NCBI GenBank assembly: GCA_900548145.1
Contig: URJB01000064.1
Coordinates: forward strand, 1-10,467
DNA: 10,467 nt
Direction of reading: 5' to 3'
Source: an uncultured Eubacteriales bacterium
GTDB taxonomy: Bacteria > Bacillota > Clostridia > Christensenellales > Aristaeellaceae
Below the pieces are notes generated by a model. It saw only the letters and a program-made list of their open reading frames with translations, made no database searches and was not told where the DNA came from. Position 1 is the first letter of the stretch, and each line of letters opens with the position of its first letter. Shown one piece after another: positions 6,998-10,467 of the stretch. The translations under genes were made by a program, and so were the position numbers.

Positions 6998-7985
6998 ACG
7001 GCTGGAAAAGCAGGCCGGACAGCCGGAGCATTTGTTGGAGGTTCGGGATCTGAAGCAGTATTTCCCCATCCACACCGGCTGGTTCCAGAACACGCCGCTG
7101 AAGGCGGTGGACGGCGTCAGCTTTACCATCGACGCGGGCGAAACGCTGGGTCTGGTAGGGGAAAGCGGCTGCGGCAAAACCACTGTGGGCCGGAGCCTTC
7201 TGCACCTGTACAAGCCTACCGGCGGCGAAGTGATCTACAAGGGCGTTCACATCACCCCGAAAAACATTGCCCAATACCGGAAAGAAATGCAGATCGTCTT
7301 TCAGGATCCCTATTCTTCCCTGAACCCCCGCATGACGGTCAGCGACATCGTCGGCGAGCCGCTGGACATCCACCATCTGTATGCCAGCAAGAAGGAGCGG
7401 GATGAAAAGATCACTCATCTGCTGGATCTGGTGGGGCTGAACAGCGACCATGCCCGCCGCTACGCCCACGAATTTTCCGGTGGCCAGCGGCAGCGCATCG
7501 GCATTGCCCGGGCGCTGGCGGTAGAGCCCAAGTTCATCGTCTGCGACGAACCGGTCTCCGCGCTGGACGTATCCATTCAGGCGCAGGTCATCAACACCTT
7601 TGAGGAGCTTCAGCAGAAGCTGGGCATTTCCTATCTCTTCATCGCCCACGACCTGCTGGTGGTGCAGCATATCAGCAAGCGGATCGCCGTGATGTATCTG
7701 GGCCGCATTGTCGAAACCGCCGATTCGGACGAGATCATCAACCATCCCCAGCATCCCTACACCCAGTCGCTGATCTCCGCCATTCCCATTCCCGATCCGG
7801 ACGTGGCCAAGACCCGGCACCGGATCCCGCTGGAGGGCGACGTGCCCAGTCCCATGAACATGCCCTCCGGCTGTCCCTTCCGCACCCGCTGCCGTTACAC
7901 CACCGAGCGCTGCGCCAAAGAATGCCCCTCCCTGCAGGAGACCGCGCCCGGCCACAGCATCGCGTGCTGGAATCCCCACTACTGA
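6990..7985 (+). CDS. oppF: Oligopeptide ABC transporter ATP-binding protein OppF
   Basis: A 331-residue second ATPase that pairs with OppD. The LKQYFPI motif at 21-27 is typical of the OppF/DppF branch. Walker A is GESGCGKT at 57-64, the Q-loop is Q105, the signature is FSGGQRQ at 162-168, Walker B is FIVCDEP at 182-188 with catalytic E187, and the switch histidine is H220. The C-terminal extension has C295, C301, C308 and C326 with the same C-x5-C-x6-C-x17-C spacing as OppD, plus C312. ATG 6990 sits inside the oppD 3' end and is preceded by AAGGAGG (6974-6980), 9 nt upstream. An in-frame start further upstream is not needed. oppA follows after 51 bp. Confidence 0.96.
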   Translation: MSERLEKQAGQPEHLLEVRDLKQYFPIHTGWFQNTPLKAVDGVSFTIDAGETLGLVGESGCGKTTVGRSLLHLYKPTGGEVIYKGVHITPKNIAQYRKEMQIVFQDPYSSLNPRMTVSDIVGEPLDIHHLYASKKERDEKITHLLDLVGLNSDHARRYAHEFSGGQRQRIGIARALAVEPKFIVCDEPVSALDVSIQAQVINTFEELQQKLGISYLFIAHDLLVVQHISKRIAVMYLGRIVETADSDEIINHPQHPYTQSLISAIPIPDPDVAKTRHRIPLEGDVPSPMNMPSGCPFRTRCRYTTERCAKECPSLQETAPGHSIACWNPHY

Positions 7986-7989
7986 TCTG

Positions 7990-8008
7990 AGAGCGGAAAA
8001 CCGCTTTT
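7990..8008 (+). other. Small hairpin with T-run between oppF and oppA
   Basis: AGAGCGG (7990-7996) pairs with CCGCTTT (8001-8007) around an AAAA loop, with one G-T pair, and a TTTT run overlaps the 3' arm (8005-8008). It could be a leaky terminator or an RNA-processing or stability element that sets the level of oppA relative to oppBCDF. It is short and imperfect. AAGGAGG at 8021-8027 serves oppA just downstream. No convincing separate promoter for oppA is visible. Confidence 0.4.
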
Positions 8009-8036
8009 AGATATAAATTAAAGGAGGAAAAACACC

Positions 8037-9701
8037 ATGAAAAAGCTGCTTTCTCTCGTGTTGGCCATGGTCATGCTGATGGCCTGCGCCGCGCCTGCTC
8101 TGGCTGACGAAGGCTCTGAGCCCGACTGGACCGAGTACGACGCTCTGGTAGCCGAGATCAAGTCCACCACCGACTTTGTGGAGCGCGAAGCGCTGCTGCA
8201 CAAGGCCGAGGACATGCTGATGGCCACCTACGCCGTCGTGCCGCTGTACTACTACAACGACCTGTACATGCAGAAGTCCAACGTGGATGGCATCTATGCC
8301 AACCTGTTCCAGACCAAGTTCTTCGCCTACGCCACCAAGACCGGCGACGATGCTGACACCCTGCGCGTGAACATTGCCTCCGAGCCCGACTTCCTGGATC
8401 CTGCTCTGAACAGCTCCGTGGACGGCGCCTGCCTGGCCGCGCTGAGCTTCTCCGGTCTGTACACCTATGACTCCACCGGCTCTCTGGTTCCCGCTCTGGC
8501 GGAAAGCTACGAGATGTCCGAAGACGGTCTGACCTACACCTTCACCCTGAAGGATGACCTGAAGTGGTCCGACGGCTCCAAGCTGGACGCCAACGACTTC
8601 GTCTACAGCTGGAAGCGCGCCGCCAACCCTGAGACCGCTGCCGACTACGCTTACATGCTCAACGGCATCGCGGGCTATCCCGATAATCTGCAGGTTTCCG
8701 CCTCTGAAGACGGCAAGGTCTTCACCGTGGTTCTGAGCGCTCCCTGCGCTTACTTCCTGGATCTGGCTGCCTTCCCCACCTTCCTGCCTGTGCAGCAGGC
8801 CTATGTGGAAGCCAACTCTACCGCTGACAAGCCTGGCGCCTGGTGCACCGAAGCGGGCTTCGTGTCCAACGGCGCTTTCACTCTGACCGAGTGGAAGCAC
8901 AACGAGTCCATGACCTACACCAAGAACCCCAACTGGTACGATGCTGACAAGGTCACCATCGACAAGATCGAGTTCATGCTCTCCGCTGACGACACCGCCA
9001 TCTATGCCGCCTATCAGGCTGGCGACCTGGACTTCGCCGACAGCGTTCCCACCGACATGATCGCCTCTCTGAAGGATGACCCCGAGTTCCACGTGATCGA
9101 CGCTCTGGGCACCTACTACGCCGCCTTCAACGTCAAGAGCAAGATCTTCGACGGCAAGACCGTGGAGCAGGCCAACGCCATGCGCGAAGCGTTCTCCAAG
9201 CTGATCGACCGTCAGTACATCATTGACACCGTCGGCCAGACCGAGCAGAAGATCGCTACCAGCTACATTCCCGCCGGTATGATGGACGGCCACGGCGGCG
9301 TGTTCAAGCAGAACGACGACGATTACACCTATCCCGTGGGCGACGGCTATTATGCCGAGGATGTGGACGTGGAAGGTGCTATCGAGCTGCTGAAGTCCGC
9401 CGGCTATGAGTTCGACGACAACGGTATGCTGTCCGCTTCTACCCCCATCACCATCGAATACCTGACCAACGAGTCCTCCAGCCACATCGCCATCGCCGAG
9501 TGCATCCAGCAGGATCTGGCTGCGGTGGGCATCACCCTGACCATCCGCACCTGCGACTGGAACGTGTTCCTGCAGGACCGCAAGAACGGCAACTTCGACT
9601 TCGCTCGTGAAGGCTGGATCGCCGACTTCAACGACCCGATCAACATGATCGAAATGTTCACCACCACTTCCGGCAACAACGATCCTCAGTTCGGCCGCTA
9701 A
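8037..9701 (+). CDS. oppA: OppA-type peptide-binding protein, apparently circularly permuted
   Basis: A 554-residue extracellular peptide-binding protein of solute-binding family 5 (SBP_bac_5). Residues 1-23 are a signal peptide; LMAC (14-17) could be a weak lipobox, and ALA-DE (21-25) a signal peptidase I site. Residues about 28-101 (EYDALVAEIK, PLYYYNDLYM, IYANLFQTKFFAYAT) match what is normally the C-terminal end of this family. Residues 105-554 are the ordinary protein from its mature N-terminus (DTLRVNIASEPDFLDPALN), through the family signature around AESYEMSEDGLTYTFTL (155-171), KWSDG (176-180) and VYSWKR (189-194), to GWIADFNDPINMIEMF (526-541) and SGNNDPQFG (545-553). It then ends with R-stop just where YDAL would normally follow. 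The start is clear from AAGGAGG, 9 nt upstream. All nine arginines use CGC or CGT, unlike the CGG-containing oppBCDF, suggesting high expression. Family call sure; permutation needs confirmation. Confidence 0.93.
   Translation: MKKLLSLVLAMVMLMACAAPALADEGSEPDWTEYDALVAEIKSTTDFVEREALLHKAEDMLMATYAVVPLYYYNDLYMQKSNVDGIYANLFQTKFFAYATKTGDDADTLRVNIASEPDFLDPALNSSVDGACLAALSFSGLYTYDSTGSLVPALAESYEMSEDGLTYTFTLKDDLKWSDGSKLDANDFVYSWKRAANPETAADYAYMLNGIAGYPDNLQVSASEDGKVFTVVLSAPCAYFLDLAAFPTFLPVQQAYVEANSTADKPGAWCTEAGFVSNGAFTLTEWKHNESMTYTKNPNWYDADKVTIDKIEFMLSADDTAIYAAYQAGDLDFADSVPTDMIASLKDDPEFHVIDALGTYYAAFNVKSKIFDGKTVEQANAMREAFSKLIDRQYIIDTVGQTEQKIATSYIPAGMMDGHGGVFKQNDDDYTYPVGDGYYAEDVDVEGAIELLKSAGYEFDDNGMLSASTPITIEYLTNESSSHIAIAECIQQDLAAVGITLTIRTCDWNVFLQDRKNGNFDFAREGWIADFNDPINMIEMFTTTSGNNDPQFGR
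8118..8339 (+). other. Displaced C-terminal module of OppA, inside the CDS
   Basis: Codons 28-101 encode the helix EYDALVAEIKSTTD, the heptad-like VEREALLHKAEDMLM, the strand AVVPLYYYNDLYM and the end GIYANLFQTKFFAYAT. In other family-5 peptide-binding proteins these elements come last, directly before the stop codon. Here they are read through into KTGDDADTLRV, the usual mature N-terminus. Base composition and codon choice look like the rest of oppA, so it does not look foreign. It is annotated separately so the reader can see the permutation boundaries. Confidence 0.75.
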
Positions 9702-9702
9702 G

Positions 9703-9748
9703 CAGGGCTTTGCCCTGTACCAGAGCTCCGCGCCCTTCGGGCGCGGAG
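9703..9748 (+). other. Two hairpins just after the oppA stop
   Basis: CAGGGC/GCCCTG (9703-9708 with 9712-9717, TTT loop) begins two bases past the stop codon. It is followed by a perfect 10-bp GC stem, CTCCGCGCCC/GGGCGCGGAG (9726-9735 with 9739-9748, TTC loop). Neither has a T-tract. They probably protect the 3' end of the highly expressed oppA message or help ribosome release. The stretch 9754-9814 beyond them shows no recognisable feature. Confidence 0.55.
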
Positions 9749-9814
9749 TACTCGGGCGACATGAGACTTGGATGGGGTTTACCGCCATTCGGCGACAGGC
9801 CTCATTGCTACAAG

Positions 9815-9851
9815 AACGACCAGCGTGTGTTCTGCACATGCTGGTCGTTTT
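9815..9851 (+). terminator. Terminator of the opp operon
   Basis: A 15-bp stem (9815-9829 with 9835-9849, one G-T pair) has a 5-nt TTCTG loop, and TTTT at 9848-9851 follows on the plus strand. It lies about 115 bp after the oppA stop. The stem also starts with AA on its 5' side, so some bidirectional activity is possible. It is the only hairpin after oppA with a T-run, so it is the best candidate for the end of the operon. Confidence 0.7.
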
Positions 9852-9977
9852 CATTTGCAGCAGCGGATACTCGCCGACGATGGGTTCTGAAGGTTACCAA
9901 GGGGAACAGCTCGGAGTTCAGATAAGCAGCGAACGGAGTACACGACAGTGCAAGCCGTGCCGGTTGTTTGCCCCGAG

Positions 9978-10061
9978 GAAGAACCCCTGTCTGTGTCGGT
10001 GTACGTCGACTTTGCCGGAAGCATTCCCCAGCCGGGGGGCTGACGCGCCGACTACGGCGCG
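9978..10061. repeat. Diverged direct repeat, copy 1
   Basis: This aligns without gaps to 10136-10219, at a constant offset of 158 bp. In its best part, 10009-10061 against 10167-10219, 43 of 53 bases are identical by hand count, including ACTTTGCCGGAAG and TGACGCGCCGACT. It contains the hairpin CGCGCCG-ACTA-CGGCGCG (10044-10061). Weaker similarity seems to run beyond both ends. Confidence 0.7.
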
Positions 10062-10135
10062 GGGTGGGACTTGCAGCTCCATTGGGTTGTTGATTTGCAC
10101 CGGCAGACGATCCAAAGGGCTGCAGGGGGCGAGCG

Positions 10136-10219
10136 GAAAGCCAACTGTAAGCATCAATGTGCGCCAACTTTGCCGGAAGGAAACCGACTCCGGGGGATTG
10201 ACGCGCCGACTCCGGCGCG
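10136..10219. repeat. Diverged direct repeat, copy 2
   Basis: Partner of 9978-10061. It keeps the same hairpin, with the loop changed from ACTA to ACTC (10202-10208 with 10213-10219), so the stem is conserved while the loop varies. A further GC hairpin, GGGGC-TTCC-GCCCC (10226-10239), follows directly. Function unknown. Confidence 0.7.
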
Positions 10220-10249
10220 AACAGTGGGGCTTCCGCCCCGAAGGGGGAC

Positions 10250-10278
10250 GTACTTTCTTTCGAAGCGAAAGAAAGTAC
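10250..10278. repeat. Perfect 13-bp palindromic hairpin
   Basis: GTACTTTCTTTCG (10250-10262) and its exact reverse complement (10266-10278) flank an AAG loop. CAAAGAAAG follows (10279-10288), partly repeating the arm. This kind of element, GTACTTTC.../...GAAAGTACC, is familiar from intergenic repeats in many bacterial genomes; I cannot name the family from the sequence alone. Confidence 0.6.
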
Positions 10279-10306
10279 CAAAGAAAGCAGGCGGCACGGC
10301 GACTAC

Positions 10307-10445
10307 GGGAAAAAGGCTTTTATTGCCCATTTTGACGGCGGGGCTCGCAATGTCGCGCGCAATGAAGTTGGATAGCTTTCACAAGCTCTTGGAGCGCGCT
10401 CGTGCTCGCCTATTTCCGCCGTCAAAATGGGCGGGCCTTTTTCCC
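10307..10445. repeat. Long inverted repeat enclosing about 74 bp
   Basis: The left arm 10307-10341 and right arm 10416-10445 are reverse complements. The inner 17 bases match perfectly (10325-10341 with 10416-10432) and the outer 11 match perfectly (10307-10317 with 10435-10445), with a 7-base against 2-base mismatch between them. The 74-bp interior is not coding. It could be a miniature inverted-repeat element (MITE), a REP-like structure or a large bidirectional terminator. No target-site duplication is evident at the ends. Confidence 0.65.
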
Positions 10446-10467
10446 TCCGCTGCCTATCGCCGCTCTG

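Larger units (their letters stand above)
9852..10467. other. Gene-free, hairpin-rich intergenic repeat region
   Basis: About 616 bp hold no convincing gene on either strand. The open frames present cross strong hairpins and repeats, use arginine-rich low-complexity residues and lack good ribosome binding sites. The region contains a diverged direct repeat, several GC-rich hairpins and a long inverted repeat running almost to the window edge. It has the look of a mobile or REP-like intergenic element cluster common in gut Clostridia; that assignment is inference. Confidence 0.65.

Noticed and set aside
9702..9814. Possible leftover of the normal OppA C-terminus after the stop codon
   Set aside because: No YDAL-like or PLYYY-like sequence is visible in any forward frame, so a simple premature stop or frameshift does not explain the short end.
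8007..9854. A 615-codon open frame on the minus strand, antisense to oppA
   Set aside because: It is a mirror of strongly biased codons in oppA, is rich in low-complexity V/G/H residues and runs through the terminator hairpin. The plus strand encodes a clear family-5 binding protein.
9952..10278. CRISPR array
   Set aside because: Only two diverged repeat copies at a 158-bp period, with no regular short spacers and no cas genes.
9710..10335. Open frames on both strands after the opp terminator region
   Set aside because: They cross palindromes and repeats, are arginine- and cysteine-rich and have no ribosome binding site or family resemblance.

Overview
The window reads as chromosomal DNA from a GC-rich Firmicute of the gut Clostridia type (Oscillospirales or Christensenellales-like). 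This is inferred from strong AGGAGG ribosome binding sites, a BlaR1-family (M56) metallopeptidase beside a secreted SH3-repeat protein, an OppA with an 'MKKLLSLVLA' signal peptide, and palindromic GC-rich intergenic repeats. No marker gene is present to fix the taxon.

Layout. Bases 1-242 hold no gene but carry a strong intrinsic terminator for the leftward unit. Bases 243-3667 (minus strand) are a two-gene unit: an M56 membrane metallopeptidase (2057-3667) followed 26 bp later by a secreted protein with two C-terminal SH3-like domains (243-2030). Bases 3668-3971 are a divergent control region. It has a minus-strand promoter overlapping a BlaI-like operator, a plus-strand promoter with 17-bp spacing, 21-bp-phased TGTACTT repeats and two leader hairpins. 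Bases 3972-9701 (plus strand) are a tightly packed oligopeptide ABC importer operon in the order oppB-oppC-oppD-oppF-oppA. Genes oppB to oppF are separated by 13, 7 and -8 bp; oppA follows after 51 bp with a small hairpin. Bases 9702-9851 contain 3' hairpins and a terminator. Bases 9852-10467 carry no convincing gene and are filled with hairpins, a diverged 158-bp-period direct repeat and a long terminal inverted repeat.

How it works together. OppA should capture peptides outside the cell, OppB/OppC form the membrane channel and OppD/OppF hydrolyse ATP. The divergent M56/SH3 pair looks like an envelope-sensing or proteolytic module. No BlaI-type repressor gene lies beside it, although its promoter carries a near-match to a BlaI operator.

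Most notable observation. The OppA protein appears circularly permuted. The segment that normally closes the C-terminus of family-5 solute-binding proteins (YDALVAEIK... PLYYYNDLYM... FFAYA) sits directly after the signal peptide, before the normal mature N-terminus (DTLRVNIASEPDFLDPAL). The protein then stops exactly where that segment would normally begin (SGNNDPQFG-R-stop). All junctions are in frame. It is either a natural circular permutation, probably through tandem duplication and deletion, or an assembly artefact; read-level and homologue checks would decide.
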